DNA of 64,000 nt from Coprinellus micaceus (taxonomy: Eukaryota > Basidiomycota > Agaricomycetes > Agaricales > Psathyrellaceae). Position numbers and translations under genes: made by a program. Below, in pieces: positions 1 to 12,158 of the stretch (the first letter of the stretch is position 1; every line of letters starts with the position of its first letter). The stretch spans positions 1,612,001 to 1,676,000 of the forward strand of contig OX596338.1 of the NCBI GenBank assembly GCA_951394405.1. The letters run 5' to 3'. The notes under the pieces are model-generated. The model worked only from the letters and a program-made list of their open reading frames with translations, made no database searches and was not told the DNA's origin.

Positions 1-717
1 TTCACCATGACCTCTCAGGCATTGCAGCAGAGGCGCATGACGCCTGAGGACACAACACCAGACGTCGCTCCTCCTCAGAGCATCCCCCAACTGCCTCCTC
101 TCCTTCTCGTACCCTTCGGAAACAGGATTGGATTCACCCAAATTCCCATAATGATCTGGGAATGGTTCAACAAGCGACGCCTCGTACTGTCTGGTGCCGA
201 GGCTGCTTATAGCCTCGTACTCGCCAACTCCCGACCCATAAGCGTTCCCGCAGTCGTACCCTCCACCTCAGAACCCTCGGAACAGCTGCTTTCTGACTCG
301 GCTTCCTCCCCAGACCATTCCGCCGAAGCTTCTCTACCACCAGACCTCGGTGACCTGGACTTTGACTTGGACAAGGAACGACTCTTCAAAAGGTCCCTCT
401 ACAAGATTCCCGAAGAAGTCGAGCAAGCACGCAAGGAATACTACGAAAAGCTCCCTGCACGCCTTGCCACCGCCCGCGCTCTCTCTCGCGGAACACGGGA
501 GTGGACCAAGGACGAGATTGAAAACCCTCCCCCTACAGAGGTTGAGCTGCGTGCCGAGCGCATGAAACGGGAGCAGGAGTGGCGGTTCAACGTCGCCAGT
601 TGGAACAGGGTCAAGGGAGACACCCCCGTCGAGTGGGATGAGCGCTTCCGCGATGCCGTCCGTGTCTTCTCCAAACCTCCTTCCGGTGCCTCCCCGACCC
701 CTCCATCCGAGGAGTGA
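1..717 (+). CDS. TIM54: Mitochondrial inner-membrane translocase subunit Tim54, C-terminal part (5' truncated by window edge)
   Basis: The open frame enters from the left edge (the two codons before the ATG at 7 are open), so this is the 3' part of a gene. The translated stretch has a proline-rich start, then LLLVPFGNRIGF and TQIPIMIWEWFNKR, which match the conserved C-terminal block of fungal Tim54, followed by a charged tail. Tim54 belongs to the TIM22 complex, which inserts carrier proteins into the mitochondrial inner membrane. The N-terminal membrane segment would lie outside the window. The gene is convergent with MER3, with 88 bp between stop codons. Family assignment is by recognised motif, not by search; it could be another inner-membrane protein sharing this block. 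Confidence 0.72.
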   Translation, partial: FTMTSQALQQRRMTPEDTTPDVAPPQSIPQLPPLLLVPFGNRIGFTQIPIMIWEWFNKRRLVLSGAEAAYSLVLANSRPISVPAVVPSTSEPSEQLLSDSASSPDHSAEASLPPDLGDLDFDLDKERLFKRSLYKIPEEVEQARKEYYEKLPARLATARALSRGTREWTKDEIENPPPTEVELRAERMKREQEWRFNVASWNRVKGDTPVEWDERFRDAVRVFSKPPSGASPTPPSEE

Positions 718-805
718 TTTACCACATTGCATATACACCTTCACACCACTCGTATAATTTATGGATAGCATAGAGGTACAGCTATACAACACACTAATCC
801 ATGCA

Positions 806-3800
806 TCACAACACTAGTTCGCCGTTTTGAAGCCACGCTTCAAGGTCTGCAAAGTCGTCCAAGGGTTCTTCGAAGATGTCCTCCATCGGAACTGGAGCAG
901 GGCTCTCGGCTCTCAAACTTTCTGTCCGAAGGGTGTGGCTACTTGCGACCGATGGCGGAGCACTCGACTTGACCGTCTTCTGCTCAGGTGGATAAAAGTT
1001 GTACAGATCATACTGAGCAGAGGATGCTTGTGTTGTAGTGATTGACTCCAGAAAGCTGTTCGCACCAGCCTGGAATGCCTCGAACCCACAGCTAGTGCCC
1101 GACTCTTCCGCAAGAAGCTCTTCAATGTCGTGAACCAATGTCGTGTTGCACGCGGCCGAGTCGACCGGCCAGACCGAATCGTCCGTGTCGCCGTCACTCC
1201 GAAGAAAGAGAGGAGAGCCGAAGTTGTGTCCACTCTTGGGGCCAGGAGTGTGCACCTTCACCTTGAGATCCATTTTCTGCTTCTTCGATGCTGGAGTTCT
1301 AGCGGGTGCAGCAGGTGCCAGAGCCTCATCTTCGCTGTTACTAGTCAAGGAGATCGTCGAAGCGGCGCGCTTGAGGGAAAGAGCAGGAGGTTTGGCCTTC
1401 AAGGGCGGCTTCGACCGAGTCTTGGTTTTACTGCCCTTTTTTACCGAAATGCTCTTCTTCGCCGTAAAATCGGACGCCAGGGCTGCCATAACATTCAGAG
1501 GAAGATCGTCGTCTTCCGAGAGTTCCACATCGGAGATTGGGTCGGATTGGAGCATCGACTCTCCAAGGTCGGCGAAAGATAGCTCGTAGTTGCGCTCCGT
1601 TTTCTTAGCCTCGTTGTTCTTCACTTTTCCGGCGCCAATAGGGAGTCGGGGAACAGCCGAAGATTTAGCCTTAGAGGGAGGCGCCTTTGGGGACGCGGGA
1701 GATTCAGGTGGCTCTAACTTCAGTCGTTGCCCAGCGGTAAGACGAAGACTCTGAGAGACACTGGCATTGCTATGGACTTTCTCCAGAAGATCAAGGTCCG
1801 TCTCTTTTTTAGGTACGATGGCGGCCGACTTCGCATGGAGCCTTTGGACACCAGAGGTCTTCTTGTCCACGGACGTAGTGGTTGACTTGGGTTTGGAGGG
1901 CGGTTTGGAGGGCGCCGCCAGGGCTTTCTCCTTGGACTTCTTTGGAGCATCCGGAAGTCCGTTCCTGCAACTAAAAATTGTGAGACGGTTACCACCACAG
2001 TTCTAACAGGGCGATTACCAGTAGTGTCGGCACTTGGATTTGTCGTTGCAAGTATGATTACATTCATAGTTCCCATTTGCCATTTTACGGGCAGGGGGTG
2101 GACCCGGGTTGTCCTTCTTGGCAGATTCGCTCTCCGTTCGATGCTCTACTGAAGCCTGAGTGAAACCCGGCGCGGCGAGAAAAGGCCAGGACTTGCCTGA
2201 GGTTTTCCGAACTGTAGGGGAAACGGGCTCCGGCTTGGCGAGCCTCACGTCGTCACTGCTATCAAGGGACATCTTCCAGAAGTCTGGGTCGTCCTCCAGC
2301 CCCGCTATGTCGAGCTCCTGTGTCGAAGCGAAGTTGGATGCGAACAGGGTGATATGGAGCCATAGACTCACTGTAGACGTGATGGGGCGGGTGTCGGGAA
2401 CAGGAAACTGGGATGGTGGTACCTTCGATTTGTACTCGGCTTGGATGGTACACCCCGCGTGGGTATCCTGATATGCGCCGATGATTAGGTTACATGGGGA
2501 GAAGTATAGCAGGCATGGCGCACAGATGATACAATGACGAGGACGGTTTGACTGGGCTTTGTTAGTTGTGCAGAAACCGCGAACTCCTTGGATCCATTCT
2601 TGAAGACCTTTGTTCTGCGACGAAGAGGTCGTGAGTGCGAGCAGAAGGGCCAGAGGTACTGCAACCCACTGGATACGTCGGTAGTCAATGAAGTCGTAGT
2701 CCGACGAGATGGTCAGGACAGAGGTCATATCGTATGTCCTCCTCGACTTCCCCTTGTAATCCGAGGGCTTTGCTCCGTATTGCTGGGGATTGGCCAGGGC
2801 ACAGGTGATGGAAATTTCAACTTCAACGGGTTGCTTTCCGCCGCCGAGGTGAACCTCAACCTCCTGCAGATTCACACAATAGCGAGGCATTGCCTCGGCT
2901 AGCCCGACGACCTTATGCCCAAATGGTGGAGCACGCTTCAAGAGCTACATAAACCTGGCTCAGCTAGGCAGACGGTGAAGGGTAGCGGGTATCTGACCGC
3001 TTCAATGCGCATTGGGTTCATAGTACGCAGCTTGTCGATGGTCGTCGCACCGTGCTCCGCGAGCACCTTTATCCTGATACATGAGTCAGCTTCTGACATG
3101 GGTGTTGAAGATGTTGATGCTGACGATTTCTCTCCCAATGGTTCGATCTGGCGCAACACTACTGGTCTATCCTCCCATGCTTTGGCGGTGAGACAGCGAA
3201 CGCTTAGAATCAAACCATCGTCAACCACATTCTGAAAGACGGAGCACGAGGTTGACTTACAGCTCTAGCCCATGTTTGACCAGACTTCCGTTCTTTTTGA
3301 CGATACCAACTTCTACAATAGCTGCGGAACGAGCGGTTTGGCATCGGGGCTTTCATGGAGGGGATTGTAAGTTACCTCGGCACAACCTGTTGGCGTGTTT
3401 GAAGATGCTAAAGACTTCCATGTACAACTGGCAGTCGTTCGTCTTGTATTCGGGATCGTTCAGAGACACGCCTCCGAGTACGGCCTGAGTTAGAACGAAT
3501 ATTTTGTCCGCGGTGGTCTCGACTTTCTTGATTTCAAATCGAATCTCGGGATTTCTTCGAACTGCGTTTAGCACCTACAACGAACTTCAGAATGAAGCGG
3601 CGGTGTACTACTGTTTACGCTTACCCCCTTCTCCGAATATCGTAGCTTGTTCTCCAGGAACCTAACACGATGAGCGCGTGTTATGCGCGAGGGGGACTTG
3701 ACAATACGTACTCTTCGCTTCGAGACATGACCTCCATCAAGTCTCGAAGAGTCGCGTTGTTCGGTGCGGCGATGATTTGTGCCATCTTGAATGAACGAAT

Positions 3801-6800
3801 AGGAAAGAACGGGGGAAAAGTCATTCAGCAGACCGGTCAGCGGAGAACAGTGTGAGAATTACTGTGGCCTGTCGAATATAAAACTGGGACCGGTCAGTCG
3901 GATATCAACGTGTCAAGAAGAGTAGGCAGACCTTGCTCATAATCTCGCCATACTCGGTTGAAGCCAACTGATTTGTGGCGCTATCCTGCTTCTCCTCGAC
4001 CAGCTGATTTTCACGCAAATTCTGGACGCTAGCGAGAACAAGATTATCCATACGCTGTCGCCAATCCAACGACTGGCCGTCGTCTCCAATCGCATAGTGG
4101 CTTGGGTTCTTGCGAACGCGTTGGTAGAAGAATGAACCACGAAGCCAACTCTTCGCCGATTCAAGGTCAGTTATAGTGCCCATACCGATCTCTGAATTGA
4201 TATGCTCAGAGAGGTTGCGATGGAGGCAACTTTCCAGGACTCTCGTGCCGTGTGTGAGAGCTTGGTATTTCGGCACGAGGTTGTTTTCGCACATGATAAC
4301 GGCGATGCCCTCGGTGTCTGCAGCCGCACAATTAGTGAGGGACCATTGAGGAGTAACAGAACTACTCGCCGAATTGAGGCCTTCCCTGCGTCGAGCGTCA
4401 ATACGGCTGGTCGCTGACAGGGAGAAATTGTGAACCCACCGCGCGTCCCAACATCTGCATGATATCGAGGTCAGAATACTCGCATTCTGCTCCGTTCTGC
4501 CAGAGGTGGACGCCTTTAATGATCACGAAATGTGCAGCTGGGAATAATGTCAATGAGCATCCGATGGTTGCTGCCAGAGAGTCACGCTTACGAAGGTTTA
4601 CTCCAACGGCGAGTGTCTAGTGGTTTGTTCAGCGGCTACCGCGAACCTGTCACTCAGAGACTTACCGAGGTCGCGACCAAAACGCGGAGGGTCCTTTGGA
4701 TATATAGGCGTTCCATACTCCTCCGATCCTCAGAGTGGAGCCCAGCGTGGTGAACGCCAATGCCTACTGCAGCCAATTCTTTACATTTGTGAGGGCCTAC
4801 ATTCACGAGAGCATGTGGGTATCAGATGCACACCTGCTAGTCTCTTGTCTCGAAACACGGCGTCAACCCTGAATGGGCCCGAGCGATGAGATGGGCGTTT
4901 ATCACACCCAAAGTTTGTAAAAGCTTGCCTTGGAGGCCGAGTCCATGGCAGTTTCGTTCGTCGAGACTCGAGTTCAGTATATTGCTTCGAGAGCAATTCG
5001 GCAGTGGCGAATACGCCTAACAGAGATGAGTCGGGCCGCTCTTCAATCAGTGATAACTTTACTCACCCTTCCTCGTGGAGTCGAAGATCAAAATTGGTTT
5101 ACCGGCACTGTATGTCTGAATGACTTCAAACAGTTGTGCATTTAGTGACCTGGCGAACATGAACGAGTTCATATCAGAGTGTCTTTTCACCCCGACAACA
5201 TGCCGCGCTAGCTGGCAAGGCCGATACTCCTCTCCGAACTAAGTGCAGGGTGAGCGGTTCGATCCTCGGACTCCGCTGGGGCTCACCTGCAAGACTTTGG
5301 CTGCGGTTCCTTGTCCGTGAGTGGAAATCCACGCCGCAATGTCATCGATATTCGGGATCGTCGCGGAGACGAGAATGAAGCGAAGAGATGTACTTCTCAT
5401 CTTCATGCGCGAGACTACGACTTCTAGCGTGCTGCCTCGAGTCTCGCCCAAGACATGAACCTTAAACCACCAATCAGAAAGGTGAAGCCAACGATAGGGT
5501 AAAGGGAGTGCAGCACCTCGTCAACGAGGAAGAGACGAACGAGACACAGCATCTCTTGGTGGTCATTCCTGAGGCTAGTCAGACTTCGCTCAAGGCGCCG
5601 TAGTCACTACATACCAGCCTCTGGTGACGCTGTCCCACTTCTCTCCCTAGAGGAAGAATGAGAACCTATTGCTGGCATACGTTTGGGCACGAGAAGGCAA
5701 ACCGTGGTTATTCTAAACGATGGTCAGGCAGGCTGGAACCCAAATGCAAAAAAGCTCAACTAACATGATAGACGCGTTTCTTGCCTCAGACCAGAGGCTA
5801 CGGCCAACGGTTTCCGTATCTCCAGTGAGCTCGTAGCCTACCGCAGCACGTCAACGGTGAGGAAATGGTGAGTCAGGTAAGCCTACATTTCAGGCCCAGT
5901 GGCTCAAATTTCTCGCTCCAATCGTTATGTTTCTCTGCGCATAGAGCCTACGACAAAATCGAGGGCGTCAGCGGAGGCTTGGATTGTCGCTGACCTTGAG
6001 GTTACCTTGGTTGGCGCGATGTAGACGCACTTGCCACCCCCTTGCATGTGCATTTTTATGATGGCAAGTTCGAAGAGCACCGTCTTCCCACTCCCAGTAG
6101 GAGCTACGAACAACCATACCTAGTCAGTGTCTACAACGTCGTCCCTTGCGTTGCTCTGTACCGCTTATAACCTGCTGGAGTGATAAGCCTCTATAGTTTC
6201 AAAGGGAAGGATGGAGTGACCATGTTGCCGTTGGTGGTCATGATCTAGAACAAAATTAGCGCTATCCGCTGTAAGAACCAACACGTAGCCTACGTCGTCG
6301 AGGCAAGCAGATTGGACAGCGTTGAAAGTCCCATATCTCTTGAAAACCCCTCTGTACATGTCAGCTGTAATACTGGTTAATTACGAGCGCCGACAAGGCA
6401 ATAATTGCAGCCCAAGTGACGGACGTAAGTGAGAAACGGGTCGTAGTCGAATCGTGCTTCCAGTTCGCTCAGGCTGGGATCCAGAGTACTCTTGTGAAGA
6501 ACGACCCGCTTGCGGCTGAAGAAGTTGCCGTGGCCGAGCCTGTGTCGCAGAAGGTTCTTGAGAGTAAATCCGGTCGTGGCTCAGCGGTTGGGGAATAGCT
6601 ATGAAACGGTCGGAACAGCAGTTCGTATCTGAAAGTCGAACAGACAAATGGCGATTACCAGAAGCTTCAAGTTCATCTTCACAATAATCTGGTAGGTCTT
6701 GGTTGTCATCCTCAGCATTGTAAGGCTCTTCATGTCGATATTCTTGATGGGTTGAAACCTGGCCGCATCGCAATTCCGCGCCTTGAATAGGCTCGTCGAA

Positions 6801-7094
6801 TTGCTCATCGAGCTGAGGTTCCTCATAGTGGCCAAAATAGTCGTATTCCTGCCCATGATTGTACTCAGATGACTGAACGTGAATATCTTTAGGGTAGTGA
6901 AATCATCAAGACGAGTCGGATATCGCTTTGGGGCGCATATATTCACCGAGCTCTTCTTCGAGAGGATCGAACGCAACGTAGTGTTGCGGTTGGGCGATTC
7001 GCTGGCTATAGTTCCTGGGGTTAAAGAACCCGTTGCCTTGCTGTCTGGATGTCGGTGGATTGGACCAGTGCTGCAGGGGCCGTCGAAAGGCCAT
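806..7094 (-). CDS. MER3: ATP-dependent DNA helicase MER3/HFM1 (meiotic crossover, Sec63-domain SF2 helicase)
   Basis: A meiosis-type Ski2-like helicase that promotes crossover formation, spread over many exons. From the N-terminus: an acidic, low-complexity leader; the FNAVQSACLDD entry block near 6300; the Walker A GSGKT near 6080; YELTGDT near 5810; the DEVH box assembled across an intron near 5450-5510; SATIPN near 5360; the FDSTRKG block near 5070; GIGVHHAGL near 4770; TLAVGVNL on a 25-nt exon at 4592-4616; and QMLGRA near 4450. A winged-helix and Sec63 region follows (about 4300-2650). The C-terminus has a Cys/His cluster (CNHTCNDKSKCRHYW) split by an intron near 2000, then a disordered tail to the stop at 806. 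I start at the ATG at 7094; the frame stays open upstream without another ATG. All helicase motifs look intact. It diverges from CKS1. Confidence 0.93.
4592..4616 (-). other. MER3: 25-nt microexon of MER3 encoding helicase motif V
   Basis: On the minus strand an acceptor ending CTAG precedes ACACTCGCC..., and the donor GTAAGC follows 25 nt later. The exon encodes TLAVGVNL and joins in frame to P-A-H-F on the next exon. Nearly the whole of helicase motif V is therefore carried on one tiny exon. Confidence 0.8.
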
Positions 7095-7157
7095 TGCGCG
7101 GTGGTAGATGATCGCAGGAGTCAAAGAGGACAGTGCAAGCGTGGGGCGTGACAGGCA

Positions 7158-7210
7158 ACGCGTTACGCGTCAGAAGCACGTGCATAGCGTGACTCGTGTC
7201 ACACACGCGT
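7158..7210. promoter_or_regulatory. Cluster of three MCB (ACGCGT) boxes between MER3 and CKS1
   Basis: Perfect palindromic ACGCGT hexamers lie at 7158-7163, 7165-7170 and 7205-7210, inside the 212 bp between the divergent start codons of MER3 (7094) and CKS1 (7307). ACGCGT is the MluI cell-cycle box bound by MBF (Mbp1/Res-Swi6 family) in ascomycete yeasts and by related factors in basidiomycetes. That it works here is inference from density and from the neighbours' functions. Confidence 0.6.
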
Positions 7211-7306
7211 TCTCGCCCAAACGGAATTGCAGCGCCCAACTCTAACTACTTCCGTCACGTCCCCCTGTCCCCCTGTTCTTGAATCCGCCTTGATTCCTAG
7301 ATAACC

Positions 7307-7817
7307 ATGGCATCGACTACCGCCGCGCAACAGGCAGCTCAGCAGAAGGAGATGGCGCGTAAATTGGAGGAATATATCGAGAAGTCAGTCGGCGCCCCAT
7401 CTCCGATCTCTTTGAATCGGGTCAACAGCAGCTCTCACACGAGTCTCCAGGATCCATTATTCAGACCGCTACTCAGACGATGAATACGAGTATCGACATG
7501 TTATTCTTCCCAAGCAACTCCTGAAGATGATCCCCAAGGACTACTTCAGTCCTGAGGATAACGGAGTGCTTCGCCTGCTGTCAGAGCAGGAATGGCGAGG
7601 GATTGGGATCACGCAAAGTTTAGGCTGGGAACACTATGAAGTCCATGGTGCGTTGTTCGAAGGGCCTCTCTTGGGGTCTACTCTTCTAACCCATGCTCTA
7701 GCTCCGGAGCCCCATGTCCTGCTCTTCCGGCGACTCAAGAACTACGTTCCCCCGCAGAATCACCCGGCACTCGCAGGGCGTTACAAGCAAGAGACCGTCG
7801 TCCCTCGTCGCAAATAA
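7307..7817 (+). CDS. CKS1: Cyclin-dependent kinase regulatory subunit CKS1/Suc1
   Basis: Three exons (7307-7383, 7451-7647, 7702-7817) join in frame to 129 codons. The protein reads [20 protein letters not shown], then RHVILPK, the [19 protein letters not shown] block, and [11 protein letters not shown], which is the signature of the Cks family. Cks proteins bind cyclin-dependent kinases and the anion-binding pocket docks phosphorylated substrates, controlling CDK output and proteolysis of cell-cycle regulators. The short charged C-terminal extension after LLFRR is typical of fungal members. The ATG has an ACC context and is the first in frame. It shares the MCB-bearing divergent promoter with MER3 and converges on the peptidase gene downstream. 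Confidence 0.97.
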
Positions 7818-8035
7818 ATGACAGCTATGACTCTTCAACGACTCACGACTTCAACTACGAGCTCCGGAGTCCCAAGGACTGCATTCCTGAAGGACGTCAC
7901 ATCATCATTCCTCTGCGCATTTTCTGTCAATCGCTATCGTATTCTGGTCTTCTGTATTAGGTCCCCGCTCTACCCTCGCACTGTAAAATTACACAGGATA
8001 ACAGTTACAGGTATAACAGCGTCGGGGAGGGGCGT

Positions 8036-11000
8036 TTAAAATCGGGAAATAGGCAAGTCATTCCAGTCGACCATTGGGCCAGGATCGACTGAAGGCTGAA
8101 GAGTTCCCTTGAACTGCGCGAGGTCCTCAATGTATTTCGCCGAGGGCTTCGAGTAGTGCTGAGACTCCCCTTCAGCGGGATAGTCCTTGACGATCTCGGG
8201 AAGTCGCTCTAAGACCGTCTTGCCTGCATCGGAGTCACCGATCTTGCCACTCCAGTAGGTGGCGAAGTCTTGCAACAGAGGCTTCTCATCTAGCTCTGCC
8301 CTCCAGGCTTGTGCGTCAACACCAGGTATCCGTGTTGCAACCTCTGATATGAATACCTCCGCGGTCTTCGCACTGACGTGCTTGGAGTGCGCTTTCTGCG
8401 AGATCATGTGGACGGAGAGTTTTCCTCTGGACGAGGAGGACTGGTGAACTTTCGAGAGGAAGAGCGAAAGGACCTCATCCTTCGTCACGTTCTCGAGAAC
8501 ATTCGCGTCATTCTCATCTGAGGGGGCGCAGTGAGGGTTGGCCCACAATGAGGGGGATGGATGACTTACTTCGAAGGAAATCCCAGTGGCCAGTGTTGAT
8601 ATGGGAGATGAACCTTGAAACCTCATCGTTAAGGTTCTTGTCCGCCTCAAGCCACTTCTTCTGCAGGCTGTTCTTCTGCTCTTGGAACTCGTCCGTGGGC
8701 ATGCCTTGCAACTTCACCTTCATCTCATCCAGGAAAGCCTCCAAACGCTCCTCGAGGTACGAGGGCATCTTCTCGCTCTGGACAACAATACGTATACCCT
8801 TCTCTGTGGAGCCAGGAAGAGTCCAATTGGTGCATGAGACGATGTAGCCGAGTTGTTCCCGCGTTCGGAGGATGTTGAAGGCAGGCTCGCTGAGGATCTG
8901 TACGAGTAACGATCCGAGAACACGCAGACGTTGGTCTGTAATTGGTCCAAAGCGAAGGAAGTACGTGATGGCAGAGTTCGCTTGGTTCGGGTTGAGAATG
9001 GGGGCAGCCCAGATGTTGTCGGTACCTTCTGGAATTAGAAGCGCACTATCATTGAGATGGTTGACGGGGTCAGCCGGGGTCAGGCCTTGCTCAGCAATCT
9101 CAGCAATCTTGATCGCTTCCTGTACCGATAGTTAGTATGTGACTTGGGGACGGGCCACAAAACCGCACATCTTTGTAGATATTGCCGGCGACGAGCATTC
9201 TGATGTTGACACCTTGGAGGAGAACCTTCGCTTGCTCTTCCACGTCCTTCGCAGTAATATCTATGCAAGGAGGTCAGTCGATCAGAGCTTGCTGGAATCC
9301 GGGTCACGTACTGGGCAGTTCCTTGAGCTTCTCTTCGATGGTCCACTGCGTCTCAGTCATGATGTAACGAGCGTAGTAGTCCGACAGCGTATATGATTGA
9401 CCAAGGAAGAAGTTGCGCCATTCCCGTTGAGCCTGTTCTTTCATCGACGAAAGCCGGTTCTCGTCAATGGGGGTGTGCTTGAGTTTCTCCAGAATGTCTT
9501 GAACGAGGACGGCCATCTTATCATTGTATCCATTCATGGTCATGTACAAACCATTACTGTGTGAGAAGAGGTTGTACGACAGACCAGCCAGGTCGGCATC
9601 GTATGAGAACTCGGTCAGGGAGTCGTTGACAAGATCGGCGTAGAGACTATAGATGTTGTTCAGTGGACCTTCCCCCAACACGTTGACCTGCAGCACATAC
9701 CGTGTGAGAACAGCTGAACGGGCAGAAGTATTGGCCAAAGGAGTACGGATATCAAGCATGACGCTGGCTTTGGGTACCCAGAACCTGTCATCCTTCTTGT
9801 GCCAAAGCGTTGACAATGGAGTTTGACGGATGAGGTGGGGTCGCTTGGAGAACTGTAGACAACAGGTGTCAGGGAAGGACGGCAGAAGGATTGAGGGCTA
9901 GCTACCGACCTCAGGAACATCCCGCTTCTCAACGTCGAGGTTGGTTGGTACGAACTCGTTAGGTCCTGGAAGATACAATTCGGGCAATGGATTAGGGGCG
10001 TTCGCCTAAGTGACCGGTGGTAAGCGAATGAAATCACTACGCTAAGTAAATACTTACCTCCTTCACCAACTCTTCGTCGAAGCTCTTGACGCTAAAGCCT
10101 GTACCATACACGGGCTCTTGCTGCCAACGCTGGTTTGCGTCGAGTTTCTCGTGTTCTTCCTTCTTCGCCATCAGGACCACCCTTCCCTCCGTCGGCCGGA
10201 ACGAATCAAGGTATTCGTGGAGCCTCTTAACGTCCGAACCATCCGCAGCCCAATCCCAAGTAAGCTGAGGACCTGCGATCAAGAGATCCGGCGGGAGCTC
10301 CCAGGACAAGTGCTCGGATACCCAAGTGGCGTAATCATCTGGGCGCCTCTTCTCTTGGAAGCGGAACCTAAGTTTGGACAAGAGGACCCTTTCGTGCTGG
10401 TGATAACCTTCGAAATGTGCCGAACGGAGCAAGGCGAGATAATGGAAGGCTGCGAGGATAACGGATCGGTAGTTCTCTGTGGAAAGTCTGTTAGGCGGCC
10501 CCTTAAATGCAGAAGGGGATCTGGAACTTACTGAAGCCTTCTTCCGTCAAGTGAATAGTGACCTTAAACATTGCAAAACCTCTGGCCAGATTCTGAGGAC
10601 CAGAGCTCAGCGAGGTAACCCAGTGCTTATTCTTCAGGTATGAATGGAGGGACCCAGGCCCTTCGTGCCCAATCAAGTGGGCAAGGAAACTGGCGGGTTT
10701 GGTTCGATAATGAGGCGGCTGATATTCCAAGGGGAAAGATATCTCCAATGCGTGAAATCCCATAACCGTTTGGACCGACACCAAGGTCTATAGAATCTGT
10801 CAATGTTGCGCAAACCTCACGAAAGAAGGCGACTTACGTTCTTCTCTTTCTCTCCGAAAGGATGGTCATTGATCATGGGGACAGGATCTTGCCCCCGATT
10901 GCGAATTGGGGAGAAGAGTCTGGAGACCAAAGCGGAGAGGTCATCGAGGGATTCTGAAATAGGTTGAGCTCGCTATTCTTAGCGGCGCCGGTCAAGAGCT

Positions 11001-12158
11001 ACTCACCTTTGCCAATGACACAGAGATTCATGCGACTTGCGCAATACTCCTTCTCCCACCACTCCACGAGCCGGCGGCGGGTCTCCCTGCCGATGGCACC
11101 TCCATCCGCTTCCGCGTCGCTGACGCTGGAGGAAGCAGCAGAGGGGGCTGGTGAAGGGATCCGCGACGGAATAGGGGAAGGTGCAATGCTCGCGGGGCGT
11201 GACTGCTTTCCTTCGACCAGCTTCCCCTTCGCCTTGAGGTCTCTCGCCGCTTGGGTCAAGCTGTCACGATTGCCACTGCCAAACTTGGACCAGACGTGTC
11301 CCGGCTTGCTGAGGTACTTGTTCAGTTGAAAAATACGCCACATATCGACCTGGTGATTCTTCTTGTGCTCGGAATCGACTGCGTTGAGCTCTCGGGAGGT
11401 ACAGCTGGGAGCGAACAAGGGGGAGTGGAAAAACCCGGAGAATCGTTCGAGGGCGCCTGCCAGGGCAGGGGTGGCGACGTTGAAGTAATAATTAGTGTTC
11501 GACGTCGAGGTGTACGCATTGGAGTGACCGTTGTTCTTGGATAGGTACTAGGGGGTGGATGAGTAGGTTTCAGTGGCACACGACCAAGTCACACACCTCC
11601 GAGTATTCGTTTTCCTTTGGGAATTGTTCTGTGCCCTATAGATAGCTTCGTGAGCGCGGGTGGCAACGTACGACCAATTTTGCTGCTCTCACCATGAATA
11701 AGAGGTGCTCGCAAAAGTGAGCCAACCCTGGCATATCCGCCTACAGCAGAATAGAGACATTCAATATGCCTCCTGGATAAGTGTGGCGCAGGACTCACCG
11801 GGTCGTACAAGTGGCCAACCGCGACATCCAAGCTAGCAGCAGCCTTGTCCGCGGTGGGGTCGTGAATAATTATCGCCTTCAACCCATTCTCCAGCTGGAC
11901 GAGCCTGTAAGCCCGGTCGTCCTTCTCCGATTTCTGAATGCTTCCCTCGAACACAGAAAAGGCGGGTGTGCCGTTGTCCTGAGCGACCTTCCTCCATTGT
12001 GCACCAGTCTGTGTCATGGTGTTCCGAAGGCGAGAAGAGGTCGCGAAGTGCTGGCGAGGTACGCTGCGACGCTGGGTAGGAAAGAACCGGCGAGAAAACC
12101 AAAACTGCGGGGGTTTGGGCAGTACTCGCAGGTGGTTAGAAGCAACCGATCTCAGCAT
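8036..12158 (-). CDS. STE23: Insulin-degrading-enzyme-type M16 metallopeptidase (STE23/IDE family)
   Basis: A multi-exon M16A peptidase of roughly 1,100 residues, the usual family size. The inverted zinc motif HFCEH (in GLAHFCEHLLFM, near 11700) lies about 100 residues in, and the third ligand region ELNAVDSEHKKN follows near 11390. Later parts show the repeated M16 domains and an acidic C-terminus ending near VDWNDLPISRF. M16A enzymes enclose and cut short peptides; in yeast Ste23 trims a-factor. The first ATG (12158) gives an Arg/Phe/Ser-rich, acid-poor leader of about 47 residues resembling a mitochondrial presequence. A second ATG at 12017 would give a cytosolic form. It is convergent with CKS1. 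Confidence 0.93.

Noticed and set aside
5245..5275. GGTTCGATCC string resembling a tRNA T-loop
   Set aside because: Lies within MER3; no flanking stem pairs and no D-arm upstream.
7095..7124. Upstream start for MER3 at 7124
   Set aside because: The codon is TTG; the first ATG is at 7094.
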